A stretch of 64,000 nt of DNA from Pseudomaricurvus sp050633365 (GCA_050633365.1 JBOEGJ010000004.1:45824-109823); one strand, 5' to 3'. Positions 8,815 to 17,947 are shown, numbered from the stretch's first letter. The notes: generated by a model from the letters alone, not told the origin. A program made the numbers and translations.

Positions 8815-9834
8815 CTAGTTCGATGTTCGCGCGTAAAGGTAGATACCTTGATCGCTCAGTGTTCGGCTTAATTTTTCTTGATGCCAGCAGCGATTCACCA
8901 GCGCTTGGGTTTCTCCAAGGGCCAAATAGTATTCGATGGGGCTGAGCTCACGACGAAATACTTGTGGAATAATCTGTTTGATACTCTGAGGTTCGGCGCA
9001 GGCGGTCATGACTGCCTGTAAGTTCTCGTCGTGATCTTCCAGTAATGCATGCACGCGTTGATGCAGAGCGTGAAATGGATTGCCGTGCGCCGGTAGGGTC
9101 AAGGTTTTTTCTGGTAGGGCTAGAAAGGGTTGTAGCGAATCTAAGTAATCACTCATGGGATCGTCGTTGGGGCATTCACCCGTGACACTGATGTTAGGAG
9201 ATATTCGCGGCAAGACTTGATCCCCAGAAATTAAAACCCCCAGTGAGTCGCAATATAGGCTGGCGTGTTCGGGCGAGTGGCCGTGCCCGATGATGACCTT
9301 CCATTCGCGGCCGTTGATGCTCAGAAGTGTTTGCGCCGACAAACGCTCAAACGCCATCGGCAATGGCTCGCGCAACTTTTCCATCGGCTCAAAACCTTTG
9401 GTGACTTTTTGGTAAAAGCCTTCTTCCATGCCCGCGCGGGCGTAGTGCTGCTCGAGCTGCCAGCTATAGCTCCGTTGAGCGTGGCTTCGTGCGGCAAAGT
9501 ACTCGCCCTGGGTCATCCATAAACGCACACGCCAGTGATTGGTGATGAAGTGCGCCAAGCCGCAGTGATCTATATGCATGTGGGTAGCGATCACGCCTTT
9601 GATGGGTTTGTCTTCAAAGTACCGCTCGAACATCTGCTGCCACAGTTGTTTGGCTTCTGGGAGGTTCATTCCCGTGTCGACCACATACCAGCCATCGCTG
9701 TCTTCCAGAAAATACACATTGATGTGTTTCGGGGGGAAGGGGACAGGCATACGACTCCAATACACATTGTCGGCAAGGCGTATCATCTGCCCTAATTCTG
9801 GGGCATTCACCTCGGTGTATAGCAGATCACTCAT
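8815..9834 (-). CDS. Metallo-beta-lactamase-fold hydrolase
   Basis: A 339-residue MBL-superfamily protein, probably cytoplasmic since no signal is seen. The di-metal motif THMHIDHCG supplies His85, His87, Asp89 and His90; a later IIGHGHSPEHASLY segment gives further ligands, and SGDQVLP carries the bridging Asp. The extra C-terminal helical region (about 255-335) resembles lactamase-B-associated winged-helix modules found in LACTB2-like and glyoxalase-II-like hydrolases. Substrate unknown; thioesters or nucleic acids are possible for this branch. It lies 57 bp upstream of the exporter gene on the same strand. Confidence 0.82.
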   Translation of the reverse strand: MSDLLYTEVNAPELGQMIRLADNVYWSRMPVPFPPKHINVYFLEDSDGWYVVDTGMNLPEAKQLWQQMFERYFEDKPIKGVIATHMHIDHCGLAHFITNHWRVRLWMTQGEYFAARSHAQRSYSWQLEQHYARAGMEEGFYQKVTKGFEPMEKLREPLPMAFERLSAQTLLSINGREWKVIIGHGHSPEHASLYCDSLGVLISGDQVLPRISPNISVTGECPNDDPMSDYLDSLQPFLALPEKTLTLPAHGNPFHALHQRVHALLEDHDENLQAVMTACAEPQSIKQIIPQVFRRELSPIEYYLALGETQALVNRCWHQEKLSRTLSDQGIYLYARTSN

Positions 9835-10057
9835 GGTTAGCTCTCATGGAAGTTTGACGGTTCAGTCTCGCCCAAGGACCGCAGCGTCACAATAGCCAAA
9901 TCTATCAAAGGCTTAGCTCGAAATTGTCAAAGCTGTGGTAATAGATGAAGTGCTGGAGGCGTTGATCTGTGTGGAGGTCTATGAGATGTCGCATAGACTG
10001 TCTCTGGGCTTAGGTGTAAATTTGATGATCACTCGATTATTTAGAAGGATAGCGATA

Positions 10058-10612
10058 ATGAACAATTGGACTCAGTGGTGCCTGACCGCATTGGTGATGT
10101 TGAGTTTCCCGGTTTGGGCCGCAAGTGGTGTTCAGGCTGAGGCGATCAACGGGCTGGGAATTAAAAACTTAAAGCAGCCAGCAGATCAGGTTTGGGTCGC
10201 TGGCCAACCTAATCGAGAGCAAATCGAGCAGCTTGGCAAGACTGGAGTTACCCATGTGATTAATCTGCGCCCCGAGGCAGAGACCGACTGGCAAGAAGAT
10301 ACGTTGCTTGAGGCGCAGGGTATTGTCTTTCACCGTTTACCAGTGTCTGGTATTGCAGATCTAAACTACAGCAAAGCCGCTGAGCTAGATCGCTTACTGA
10401 CGAGCCTTAAAGGTGAAAAGGTGTTAGTGCACTGTGCCAGTGGCAATCGAGTGGGTGGGCTGGTGGCTCTGCAGGCTCTCGCAGAAGGGGCCACAGAAGC
10501 TAGAGCCATTGAAAAGGGCAAGGCCTGGGGGCTAACGCGACTGGAAGCGCGTGTGCGCCAGATCGCCGCTACCGAGAAGGCAGAAGATGCTTGCTCACAA
10601 GTCGCTTGCTGA
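10058..10612 (+). CDS. Exported cysteine-phosphatase-like protein (DUF442 / tyrosine-phosphatase fold)
   Basis: A 184-residue protein from the ATG at 10058, chosen because it has an AAGGAT ribosome site and starts a clean signal peptide (hydrophobic residues 8-18, cleavage near VWAAS); the frame is open further upstream to 9935. The mature part has VWVAGQPNREQIEQL, VINLRPEAE and the phosphate-loop-like HCASGNRVGG, a Cys-x4-Arg arrangement as in DUF442 / beta-lactamase-hydrolase-associated phosphatases. A periplasmic location is predicted. Substrate unknown. The C-terminus ends with two cysteines (CSQVAC) that could form a disulfide. Confidence 0.75.
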   Translation: MNNWTQWCLTALVMLSFPVWAASGVQAEAINGLGIKNLKQPADQVWVAGQPNREQIEQLGKTGVTHVINLRPEAETDWQEDTLLEAQGIVFHRLPVSGIADLNYSKAAELDRLLTSLKGEKVLVHCASGNRVGGLVALQALAEGATEARAIEKGKAWGLTRLEARVRQIAATEKAEDACSQVAC

Positions 10613-10741
10613 TTATTGGATTTATCGAGTCGCTGAGCTGATCGCTGGCGCCTGTCTAGCGGCCGTGTTTCTGCCGGCTAAGTTGTTAGAGCTGCTAAGT
10701 TTTCAGAGCTGCCAGATAGGTCGACGTTTTGGCGCTAGGCA

Positions 10742-10777
10742 TAAAAAACGGGCCATCTCCTTGGGAGAGTGGCCCGT
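10742..10777 (-). terminator. Terminator of the CsrB-like sRNA
   Basis: Minus-strand stem of at least 8 bp (ACGGGCCA with TGGCCCGT) extended by TCTC/GAGA, with an AAGGA in the loop region and followed by six U residues. Its direction shows that the transcript runs on the minus strand. Confidence 0.85.
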
Positions 10778-10950
10778 GGTGTGATCCTTCACGAGACGAT
10801 CAACGTAATTACCACTCCTTGACCTCTATAGCACGTCCCTGGCCATGTCCTTGAGTCGTCGTCTCTTTTTGCATAACTGCAATTAATTTGGGTGCTTCCC
10901 TTGGCCTTACTTGGCCTGCACTGTTCTTCCTTGGTTACTTCCTTGTACGG
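10742..10950 (-). ncRNA. CsrB/RsmZ-type regulatory sRNA sequestering CsrA/RsmA
   Basis: On the minus strand about 208 nt carry eight GGA motifs, most as CAAGGA or CAGGGA. Plus-strand TCC positions are 10940, 10928, 10897, 10848, 10836, 10816, 10785 and 10758. The first, GUACAAGGAAGU, nearly equals the CsrA SELEX consensus RUACARGGAUGU. A long stem GAGACGA/TCGTCTC encloses several motifs, and the last motif sits in the loop of the terminator hairpin, as in CsrB. The RNA ends in a strong stem (ACGGGCCA/TGGCCCGT) followed by U6. A GATAAT -10 lies at 10956-10961. Such RNAs titrate CsrA and so control carbon flux, biofilm and motility. Confidence 0.8.
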
Positions 10951-10955
10951 TTTGC

Positions 10956-11025
10956 ATTATCAGGTACTCAAGGGATGGCGACTAGAGGACAACAGCGGTA
11001 ATGCCTGTGCGAGATATCTCACAGG
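10956..11025 (-). promoter_or_regulatory. Promoter and GacA/UvrY-like upstream site of the sRNA
   Basis: A minus-strand GATAAT (10956-10961) would start transcription near 10949. At 11006-11023 an 18-bp imperfect palindrome reads TGTGAG-N6-CGCACA on the minus strand, matching 9 of 12 fixed bases of the GacA site TGTAAG-N6-CTTACA; flanking CC/GG extends the symmetry. No good -35 is seen, as expected for an activator-dependent promoter. Confidence 0.55.
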
Positions 11026-11189
11026 ACGCTTTTTACGCCATGAGGTCATTTATTGACGAATCATCTTTGCCTTAGTCACCCAGCGATTCTATACATTACT
11101 TATCTTTGAGCACTAGGGTTCTTGTGTCACAGTGCCCCTATTTTCTGAGCTTGATCTAAAATTATACTATTGAGAGTACACGCTAACTT

Positions 11190-12368
11190 ATGATCGATGA
11201 ATTTAAGAGGTTTATGAAGCTAGAATCTGCAGGTGGGATCCTATTGATGGTGGCGGCGGTGTTAGCCATGATTGCGGCCAATACACCTCTATCGATTTAT
11301 TACGACTCTCTGATCGACTTACCTGTTGCGGTCAGTGTCGGCACTTTCGAAATTGCCAAGCCTTTACTGTTGTGGATTAACGACGGCTTGATGGCGGTGT
11401 TTTTCTTTCTTATTGGGCTTGAACTCAAACGCGAGTTGGTCGAAGGCGAACTGGCCGATCCCAGTGCTATCGCTCTGCCGGCCATTGGTGCTGTTGGCGG
11501 CATGGTGGCCCCAGCATTACTGTATGTCTATTTTAATTCCGCTGATGTGGTGGCTATGAAAGGCTGGGCTATCCCGGCGGCAACAGACATTGCTTTCTCC
11601 TTGGGAATTCTCGGATTGTTGGGCACCCGAGTACCTATTGCGCTCAAGATCTTCTTGGTATCACTAGCGATTTTTGACGATATCGGAGCTATTGTCATAA
11701 TCGCGCTGTTTTACACCAGCGATTTGTCGGTAACTGCCTTGGTGATTGCGGCGATTTGTATCGCGGTGCTCTATATCCTGAATCGTCGACACGTGGTGTC
11801 TCTGGCTCCCTACATATTTGTTGGTCTGATTATGTGGACGGCGGTATTAAAATCCGGTGTTCACGCCACCTTGGCGGGGGTGATTATGGCGCTATTTATT
11901 CCGATAAAACCCCGTGAAGGTTCTGACTATTCACCGTTGAAAGAAATGGAGCACGATTTACACGGTGTGGTGGCATTTGCCATTTTACCGATCTTTGCTT
12001 TCGCTAATGCGGGGGTTGAAATGGTAGGGGTGAGTTTCGACAGTTTCCTTCACCCGGTGCCAGTGGGAATTGCGTTGGGCTTGTTTCTAGGCAAGCAAAT
12101 CGGAATCTTTGGGCTCTGTTGGGTCGCGATTAAAGCTGGATGGGTCAGTTTACCCAAGGGGCTGGATCTAAAGGCACTCTATGGTGTGTCTCTCTTGTGT
12201 GGTGTCGGCTTTACCATGAGTTTGTTTATTGGCTCGCTAGCCTTCGAGTCCAGCGGAGTGAACCTGCTGTTCGATGAGCGTTTGGGAATCATCGCCGGCT
12301 CTTTGCTTTCGGGTTTGGCTGGGTATCTGTTTTTGAACGCTGTATTGCCAAAGTCAGATCAGTCTTGA
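11190..12368 (+). CDS. nhaA: Na+/H+ antiporter NhaA
   Basis: A 392-residue inner-membrane protein with 12 predicted helices, the length usual for NhaA. The transport-site aspartate pair lies in FLVSLAIFDDIGAI, corresponding to Asp163/Asp164 of the E. coli protein, and PAATDIAFSLG contains the conserved Asp133 region. It exchanges internal Na+ or Li+ for external protons and supports growth in salt and alkaline medium, fitting a marine organism. The start at 11190 gives the standard N-terminus IDEFKRFMKLESAGG. A TATACT box lies about 22 bp before the ATG. A strong hairpin follows the gene. Confidence 0.95.
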   Translation: MIDEFKRFMKLESAGGILLMVAAVLAMIAANTPLSIYYDSLIDLPVAVSVGTFEIAKPLLLWINDGLMAVFFFLIGLELKRELVEGELADPSAIALPAIGAVGGMVAPALLYVYFNSADVVAMKGWAIPAATDIAFSLGILGLLGTRVPIALKIFLVSLAIFDDIGAIVIIALFYTSDLSVTALVIAAICIAVLYILNRRHVVSLAPYIFVGLIMWTAVLKSGVHATLAGVIMALFIPIKPREGSDYSPLKEMEHDLHGVVAFAILPIFAFANAGVEMVGVSFDSFLHPVPVGIALGLFLGKQIGIFGLCWVAIKAGWVSLPKGLDLKALYGVSLLCGVGFTMSLFIGSLAFESSGVNLLFDERLGIIAGSLLSGLAGYLFLNAVLPKSDQS

Positions 12369-12444
12369 ACTCTTAGCGGGATTCCTTCGACGGCTGTGGC
12401 TTCGATGTGAGTGTGGTTAGGATAAACGAAGCCGCCAATCCTTT

Positions 12445-12488
12445 AAACAAAAAGGGCCTTACCGCAGAGGTAAGGCCCTTTTTGTTTT
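12445..12488. terminator. Bidirectional terminator between nhaA and ydiJ
   Basis: Arms of 18 bp or more (AAAAAGGGCCTTACC and its complement) around a 5-nt loop, with T-runs on both strands. It can end nhaA from the left and ydiJ from the right. Confidence 0.9.
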
Positions 12489-12537
12489 TTGAAAGAAAAG
12501 CGTGTGACTAAAGTTCATGGAATTGCTGAAGCAGTCG

Positions 12538-15500
12538 TTAATGGATTTGCTGAAGCAGTACCTGAAACGGATGCGGTAAGTGTAAGTCATCAATTCTTTT
12601 TGCTTGGCTCCGACAGGAGTAGCCGGTGGCCATCAGCTTGCCTTGGTTTTCTTCGGCGTTTACCGCTTGTGACCAAGAAAGATCATAAATGTGTTTCGAC
12701 ATTTCTACATTTTTTGCTTCATGACCGTAAGTGCCCGCCATACCGCAACAGCCTACATCTACCATGCTCAGCTCTTGTCCCAAGCTACTAAAGATAGCGC
12801 CCCAATCTTTGAGCGACGCGGCGGCATTGGTTTTTTCGGTGCAGTGAGCCAGCAGCTTGAAATCCCCCTGCTGGAAACGATCGCGCTGCTGTTGCAGGTG
12901 TTCTGTGTGCTTGGCTAGCCACTCTTGCAACAGCTCGACATCTGGTGCCGCGTCGCCGAGTACTTTTTGGTATTCGCTGCGAAATGCCAATGTCATACTA
13001 GGATCGACGCCCACTAGTGGAATGCCAGTATTGCTCAGGGTATTCAAGAACTCCGCCGTGTTGTTTGCTGTTTTTTCAAAAGCTTTCAAAAAGCCGTGTA
13101 CATGTAAGGGCTTGCCATTGGGTTTGAAGGGCGCCAATAAGGGGGTAAAGCCCAAGGACTTCAGTAGCGAGAGTAAGTCGATAACAACCTGAGTTTCGAA
13201 GTAGCTCGTAAAGGCGTCTTGCACGACGATAACGGCGCGAGACTTTTCTTCTTCGGTCAACTCGCGAATATTCTCGGCAACCGCGTAGCGAACCCCAAGA
13301 ATTTGTAACTGACTGTCGAGATTGATACCCGTTAATAGCGGGCTGTCGACCATACCGGTAACCCGAGCCATCATTTTTTGCATCAACTTGGGTTTCATAA
13401 CCGCGTTATACAACCAAGGTGCTCTGGCCAAGGTGGGCATCAAAAACTCTAGACCACCGATGAAGTAATCCTTAAGGGGACGTAAGTAACGGCTGTAATA
13501 AAGCTCCAAAAATTTACTGCGAAAGCTGGGCACGTCAACTTTGATCGGGCACTGACCGACGCAGGACTTACAGGCAAGACAGCCTTCCATGGACGTCATC
13601 ACTTCGTTGGAAAAGTCGTAATCGCCGTTGCGTCTTGCCAGAGTGTTTTTGGTGCGCTCGAACAAGGATCCCATAAACGACTGCTGTTTGACTCTCTCGC
13701 TTTCTTCCACCGGATCGATGCCGCGTTCACTCATCTGTTTAAGCCATTCGCGGATTAGAGATGCGCGTCCCTTGGGGGAGTGAATACGCTCTCGAGTACC
13801 TTTCCAAGAGGGGCACATAGCATCATTGGGATTCCAGTTGTAGCAAGCGCCGTTGCCGTTACAGTACATACCGTCGCTATAACCTTCCCATACTTGTACC
13901 GGGATCTTTCGGTCCTCTTGGCCTCGAGTCGTCACTTCATCGATTCTTGACAGTTGGTGATAATCGTCGGGTGTGGCAATTTTTCCTGGATTCAACTGAT
14001 TGCGTGGATCACAGGTGGCCTTGATACGTTGCAATTGTGGGTAGAGATCACCGAAGAACTTTGGTGCGTATTCCGAGCGAACCCCTTTGCCGTGCTCGCC
14101 CCACAGTAGGCCGTTGTATTTTTGCGTCAACTCGGCAACTTGATCGGAGATGCTGCGAATGAGTTTTTCTTGCTCGGGATCTTTCATGTCGATCGCTGGG
14201 CGCACGTGCAGTACACCGGCATCTACGTGGCCAAACATGCCGTATGGCAAGTTGTGTTGATCAAGTAGCTGTCTGAATTCCACGATAAAGTCGGCGAGGT
14301 TTTCCGGCGGCACCGCGGTATCTTCCACGAAGGGAATGGGGCGAGCTTCGCCGGCGGCGTTACCCAGTAAGCCCACAGACTTTTTGCGCATGGCCCAAAT
14401 CTTAGCCACGGCATCACTGCCCCAGGCGACCGAATAGCCGATACTGGGGCAATCTTCTGAGTCGGCCAGTTGATCGAGCTGATCGGTGAGCACCTTGATG
14501 TTGGCTTTTAGTGTCTCTTCATCATCGGCGCTGTATTCCACCAAGTTGATGCCTTGAATGGTCTTGCCTTCGGTCGGCGGGAAGAATTCCGCCACCGTGT
14601 TCCAAACAATATCGTTCATGGCCAGGTTCAGAACTTTTGAATCCACTGTCTCGATCGAGGTGGGGCCCGCCTTCATTAGCTCGGTGGCATCGCGCAGCGC
14701 GGCGTTAAAATTTTCGTACTTGACGTTGACCAGTGCCGATACTTTTGGAATTGGCAATAGATTGAGTTTGGCTTCGGCAATAAAACCCAAAGTCCCTTCA
14801 CTGCCGCAAAGTACACTGTTGAGATCGAAAAGCTCGTCCTCGGTGCGGATGTGGGCCAGATCGTATCCGGTTAAACAGCGATTGAGCTTGGGAAATTTCG
14901 CCTCGATGGCATCCCTGTGTTCTTTGTGAATATCGTTGACCACTCGGTGCAACTCACCGACGCGATCTTGTCGCTGGGACACAGCGCGAAACTCTTCTTC
15001 GCCCAGAGGTTTTGATGTCCACTCGCTGCCGTCCAAGAATACGCTGGTGAGTTCGAGCACGTGATCGCGAGTTTTACCATAAAGGCACGAACCTTGGCCT
15101 GAAGCGTCGGTATTGATCATCCCGCCAATGGTGGCGCGGTTACTGGTGGACAGTTCAGGGGCGAAGAACAGGCCGTGAGGTTTGAGGGCGGCATTGAGCT
15201 GATCTTTTACCACCCCGCCTTGCACCTTCACCCAGCGCTCTTGGGGATTGATCTCGATGATCTTGTTCATGTGTTTAGAGACATCGATAATCAATCCGTC
15301 GGTGAGGGATTGACCATTGGTACCGGTGCCACCGCCCCGTGGGCTTAACACAAGATCGCGAAACTGTTTAAGGTTGCTGAGCTCTGTGACTCGCACGAGA
15401 TCTCCTGCACTCTTGGGGTAGATGACCCCCTGTGGCAGCACCTGATAGATGGAGTTATCGGTCGCCAATACTGTGCGGTTGGCGTAGTCGGGATTGAGAT

Positions 15501-15588
15501 CGCCTTCGAAGCCACAGGCTTTGAGGGCTTCGATAAAGGCTAGGTATTGCGCCTGTACCGGCGAGGTCTCACGAATACTCGGAATCAT
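12538..15588 (-). CDS. ydiJ: YdiJ-family FAD/Fe-S D-2-hydroxyacid dehydrogenase
   Basis: A 1016-residue protein from ATG 15588 (MIPSIRE), near the 1018 of E. coli YdiJ; an ATG at 15600 is a close alternative. Order: FAD-binding PCMH domain with PRGGGTGTNGQ and ELSTSNRATIGGMINTDASG, a GlcD-type FAD C-terminal domain with GMFGHVDAGVLHVRP, a ferredoxin-like segment with CLACKSCVGQCPIKVD, and a C-terminal CCG domain with VGCCGMAGTYGHE. YdiJ-type enzymes oxidise D-2-hydroxyglutarate or D-lactate and pass electrons to the respiratory chain. It is a monocistronic unit; the 428 bp before it have no gene. Confidence 0.92.
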   Translation of the reverse strand: MIPSIRETSPVQAQYLAFIEALKACGFEGDLNPDYANRTVLATDNSIYQVLPQGVIYPKSAGDLVRVTELSNLKQFRDLVLSPRGGGTGTNGQSLTDGLIIDVSKHMNKIIEINPQERWVKVQGGVVKDQLNAALKPHGLFFAPELSTSNRATIGGMINTDASGQGSCLYGKTRDHVLELTSVFLDGSEWTSKPLGEEEFRAVSQRQDRVGELHRVVNDIHKEHRDAIEAKFPKLNRCLTGYDLAHIRTEDELFDLNSVLCGSEGTLGFIAEAKLNLLPIPKVSALVNVKYENFNAALRDATELMKAGPTSIETVDSKVLNLAMNDIVWNTVAEFFPPTEGKTIQGINLVEYSADDEETLKANIKVLTDQLDQLADSEDCPSIGYSVAWGSDAVAKIWAMRKKSVGLLGNAAGEARPIPFVEDTAVPPENLADFIVEFRQLLDQHNLPYGMFGHVDAGVLHVRPAIDMKDPEQEKLIRSISDQVAELTQKYNGLLWGEHGKGVRSEYAPKFFGDLYPQLQRIKATCDPRNQLNPGKIATPDDYHQLSRIDEVTTRGQEDRKIPVQVWEGYSDGMYCNGNGACYNWNPNDAMCPSWKGTRERIHSPKGRASLIREWLKQMSERGIDPVEESERVKQQSFMGSLFERTKNTLARRNGDYDFSNEVMTSMEGCLACKSCVGQCPIKVDVPSFRSKFLELYYSRYLRPLKDYFIGGLEFLMPTLARAPWLYNAVMKPKLMQKMMARVTGMVDSPLLTGINLDSQLQILGVRYAVAENIRELTEEEKSRAVIVVQDAFTSYFETQVVIDLLSLLKSLGFTPLLAPFKPNGKPLHVHGFLKAFEKTANNTAEFLNTLSNTGIPLVGVDPSMTLAFRSEYQKVLGDAAPDVELLQEWLAKHTEHLQQQRDRFQQGDFKLLAHCTEKTNAAASLKDWGAIFSSLGQELSMVDVGCCGMAGTYGHEAKNVEMSKHIYDLSWSQAVNAEENQGKLMATGYSCRSQAKRIDDLHLPHPFQVLLQQIH

Positions 15589-15900
15589 AGTGCTCAACAT
15601 CAGCTGAAAATTGGGTCGCCATTTTACTGTTTTCGATGCTTGGCGGCTAGATTCCCGTTGAAATGCGTGTGTTGGTGGCAAATTGGCCCAGATTTGAACA
15701 TAGCTTATACTGCCAAGAGCTCCGTGTTGGCGAGAGCCGTTACTGATCAGAATTGGATAGTGTCATTTTACTTAGAATGTTAAGGATGCGTGCTTAGGTT
15801 GAGTTGCTAGGCTAAATCGCGAATGGGTGATGCTTTGTTAACACGGGTGGACAGATTGGGAGCTGAGTTCGCTCAGTGGGTGAGTATTTTTCATGTTGCT

Positions 15901-16000
15901 TTAGGTTCAAGGTTTAGGTTTAGGTTTAGATTCTAGGTTCTAGGTTCTAGGTTCTAGGTTCTAGGTTCTAGGTTCTAGGTTCTAGGTTCTAGGTTCGAGG
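15901..16000. repeat. Telomere-like 6/7-bp tandem repeat
   Basis: At 15931-15993 the unit TTCTAGG repeats nine times without error, followed by one variant (TTCGAGG). The 30 bases before it are degenerate TTTAGG / TTAGGTT copies. The array ends 28 bp before the ATG of the DUF924 gene. The rest of 15601-16028 shows no gene or other clear signal. Confidence 0.95.
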
Positions 16001-16028
16001 GCCGAGTCTTTGCTCAATAGGAATCACA

Positions 16029-16592
16029 ATGGAAAATCATCTGCAGTCGTCAGCCTGTGCTGATGAAGTTCTGAAATTTTGGTTTGACGAACTTGAGCCA
16101 AAGCAGCATTTCATCAAAGACAGTGAACTAGACACACACATCCGTGATCGCTTTGGCGATCTGTTGATGGCGGCCTTGGCCTGCGAGCTTTGGCCTTGGC
16201 GAAGCAGCGCCAATGGGCGTTTGGCCGAAGTGATTGTATTGGATCAGTTTTCGCGCAATGTCTATCGCGATCAACCCCAGGCGTTTGAGGGGGATCGCTT
16301 GGCGCTCTGTTTGGCGCAAGAGGCTATCGCTCTCGGTGTTGATCAGCAGTTACCAGCGACGCGACGAAGTTTTCTGTATATGCCCTTCATGCACAGTGAA
16401 TCGCTGCTGATACAAGCGCAAAGTGTTGATTTGTTTAGCCAGCCGGGATTGGCGCAGAACCTCGAGTTTGCTCATCGACATCGGGATATTATCGAGCGCT
16501 TCGGCCGCTATCCTCATCGCAATCAGCTATTGAATCGTCAGTCATCACCGGAGGAATTGGCCTTTTTATGTGAGCCAGGTTCCAGTTTTTGA
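16029..16592 (+). CDS. DUF924 family protein
   Basis: A 187-residue all-helical protein of the DUF924 (tetratricopeptide-like) family. Typical marks are VLKFWFDELEP at the start, VIVLDQFSRNVYRD in the middle, FLYMPFMHSE and the final GRYPHRNQLLNR. It lacks a signal peptide, so it is cytoplasmic. The biochemical role of the family is not established. The immediate upstream region is the 7-bp tandem repeat array, so changes in repeat number could alter promoter spacing or expression; this is inference. No clear operon partner. Confidence 0.88.
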   Translation: MENHLQSSACADEVLKFWFDELEPKQHFIKDSELDTHIRDRFGDLLMAALACELWPWRSSANGRLAEVIVLDQFSRNVYRDQPQAFEGDRLALCLAQEAIALGVDQQLPATRRSFLYMPFMHSESLLIQAQSVDLFSQPGLAQNLEFAHRHRDIIERFGRYPHRNQLLNRQSSPEELAFLCEPGSSF

Positions 16593-16700
16593 TATTACTC
16601 TAGACATTTTACAATTGGCGCTTTGTGAAAAATGCGATTGACGCTTTTCTACTCTACAATGCCGCCCACACCTCTTCAGGCTCAAGACAAGGATTCAGTC

Positions 16701-17012
16701 ATGCCCGATCACAGTCGTTCAGACCTCGCCGGTCTCGATCTTTATGGTTTAAATGTTCGCGAAATCTATCACCGACACTACGGTATTTGCCAATTGGTGT
16801 ACGTGGCCGTGAGTGGTTGCTGGGTGGGGCTCAACGAAAAACATCGAACTATCACCGCTCCGGATAACAATGGCTACCCGCTGCTAGAGCGATTGACCTA
16901 CGCTCGCTACCTCTATGAAGAGTGGACCGCTTATCTACAGATTCTGGACCCCAGCTTCGAGCCAGAAGGCGTGATGATTTCTCATCGCGCCCATCAACAG
17001 GAAATGGCTTAG
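16701..17012 (+). CDS. Small conserved-looking protein of unknown function
   Basis: A 103-residue protein from the ATG at 16701, which has an AAGGA site 7 bp before it; the frame is open upstream to 16632. I do not recognise a family. It is soluble, rich in aromatic residues, with a central QLVYVAVSGCWVGLNEKHRT segment and a C-terminal helix around YARYLYEEWTAYLQILDP. It lies about 110 bp after the DUF924 gene on the same strand and converges on the MOSC gene. Codon use looks like that of its neighbours, so it is probably a real gene. Confidence 0.6.
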   Translation: MPDHSRSDLAGLDLYGLNVREIYHRHYGICQLVYVAVSGCWVGLNEKHRTITAPDNNGYPLLERLTYARYLYEEWTAYLQILDPSFEPEGVMISHRAHQQEMA

Positions 17013-17047
17013 GTCAGTTACTTGGCTGCCATTTTCTCTTCGCTGAC

Positions 17048-17905
17048 TTAACACTGAACCGCCAATTCATCCCCCACTTGCCATAAGCTATTTCTCGCCG
17101 GCTCTAAAGTCGCATTCACGGCGAAGGCCGGGGCTTTGTGGTTGTCAGGCATTGGATTTAGGTCAAGCAATGTTTTAAAGGGTTGCATGGACGGGTCTTT
17201 CTCTGCGTTGTCGGGGTTGATCGTTGTCATAATGCATCGCTCGCAATGGTCGCGAAGATTCAATGCTAAACCGTCGTTGTGCGATAGCCTCTGTACTCTA
17301 TGCTCCTCAAATGCCGCTAGACCCGAAATGACGATGTTTGGTCTAAAGCGTCGCATGTCTACCAGCGGCGACTGCTGTTGCTGCAGTTGTCGATTGAGCT
17401 GATCGAGGGATGCTGTGTTGGCCACCAAGAAAGGTGCCGCGTCGGCAAACGCGGTAAAGGTCTCTTCACCAAAACGTTCAGGGTTCGATTGCGGGCGAAT
17501 AAAGTTGTCCGCGATGCTCACTAAACGCAGGGGTTTGGCAGGCTGTAATACGTTATTTAGCCACGCAGAGACTTCAACGCTAGCCTCGATGACATCACAT
17601 TCGTCGCGCCAAACAGTTGCCTGAAAACGTTCACTTTGGTTTGAGCCCACTAATGGAAGTGACACTTCACCATAACCCTCTGCCGACAGGGTGAGTGATT
17701 CGTTGGCTATGGCGGTATTGATCAATGCCATTTTCGGCAGTTGTCGCTGAGACACAAATCGGCCATTGGGCATCACCAGCATCCAGTGTCGATCGTACTG
17801 CAGACCTTGTGGTGTGATCGGCCATTGAGCGACCTCAATACCGCGCAGGGATTTTACGGGATAAACAATAAGCTTTTCGATAGTGACGTTGGTGTTATTG
17901 GCCAT
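17048..17905 (-). CDS. MOSC-domain protein (YcbX / mARC-like molybdenum cofactor protein)
   Basis: A 285-residue protein with the MOSC N-terminal beta-barrel (about 8-125: LIVYPVKSLRGI, GLQYDRHWML) and a MOSC domain (about 125-280). The RFRPNIVISG and DHCERCIMTTINPD segments are hallmarks; the second contains the cysteine expected to coordinate molybdenum. Homologues such as YcbX reduce N-hydroxylated bases. It does not carry the C-terminal ferredoxin domain of YcbX, so an external electron donor is needed. The molybdenum cofactor gene moeA lies nearby on the same strand, with a DUF1244 gene between. Confidence 0.85.
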   Translation of the reverse strand: MANNTNVTIEKLIVYPVKSLRGIEVAQWPITPQGLQYDRHWMLVMPNGRFVSQRQLPKMALINTAIANESLTLSAEGYGEVSLPLVGSNQSERFQATVWRDECDVIEASVEVSAWLNNVLQPAKPLRLVSIADNFIRPQSNPERFGEETFTAFADAAPFLVANTASLDQLNRQLQQQQSPLVDMRRFRPNIVISGLAAFEEHRVQRLSHNDGLALNLRDHCERCIMTTINPDNAEKDPSMQPFKTLLDLNPMPDNHKAPAFAVNATLEPARNSLWQVGDELAVQC

Positions 17906-17947
17906 GTGATTCTCGTTGTAGAGATTGCTGTAATCTGAATAGACGAC

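Noticed and set aside
10841..10902. Short minus-strand peptide frames (16 and 21 codons) inside the sRNA region
   Set aside because: No ribosome site; the GGA pattern and terminator explain the region better as a Csr-type RNA.
12489..13192. Several plus-strand frames opposite ydiJ
   Set aside because: Overlap the conserved C-terminal CCG domain of ydiJ and show no protein-like pattern.
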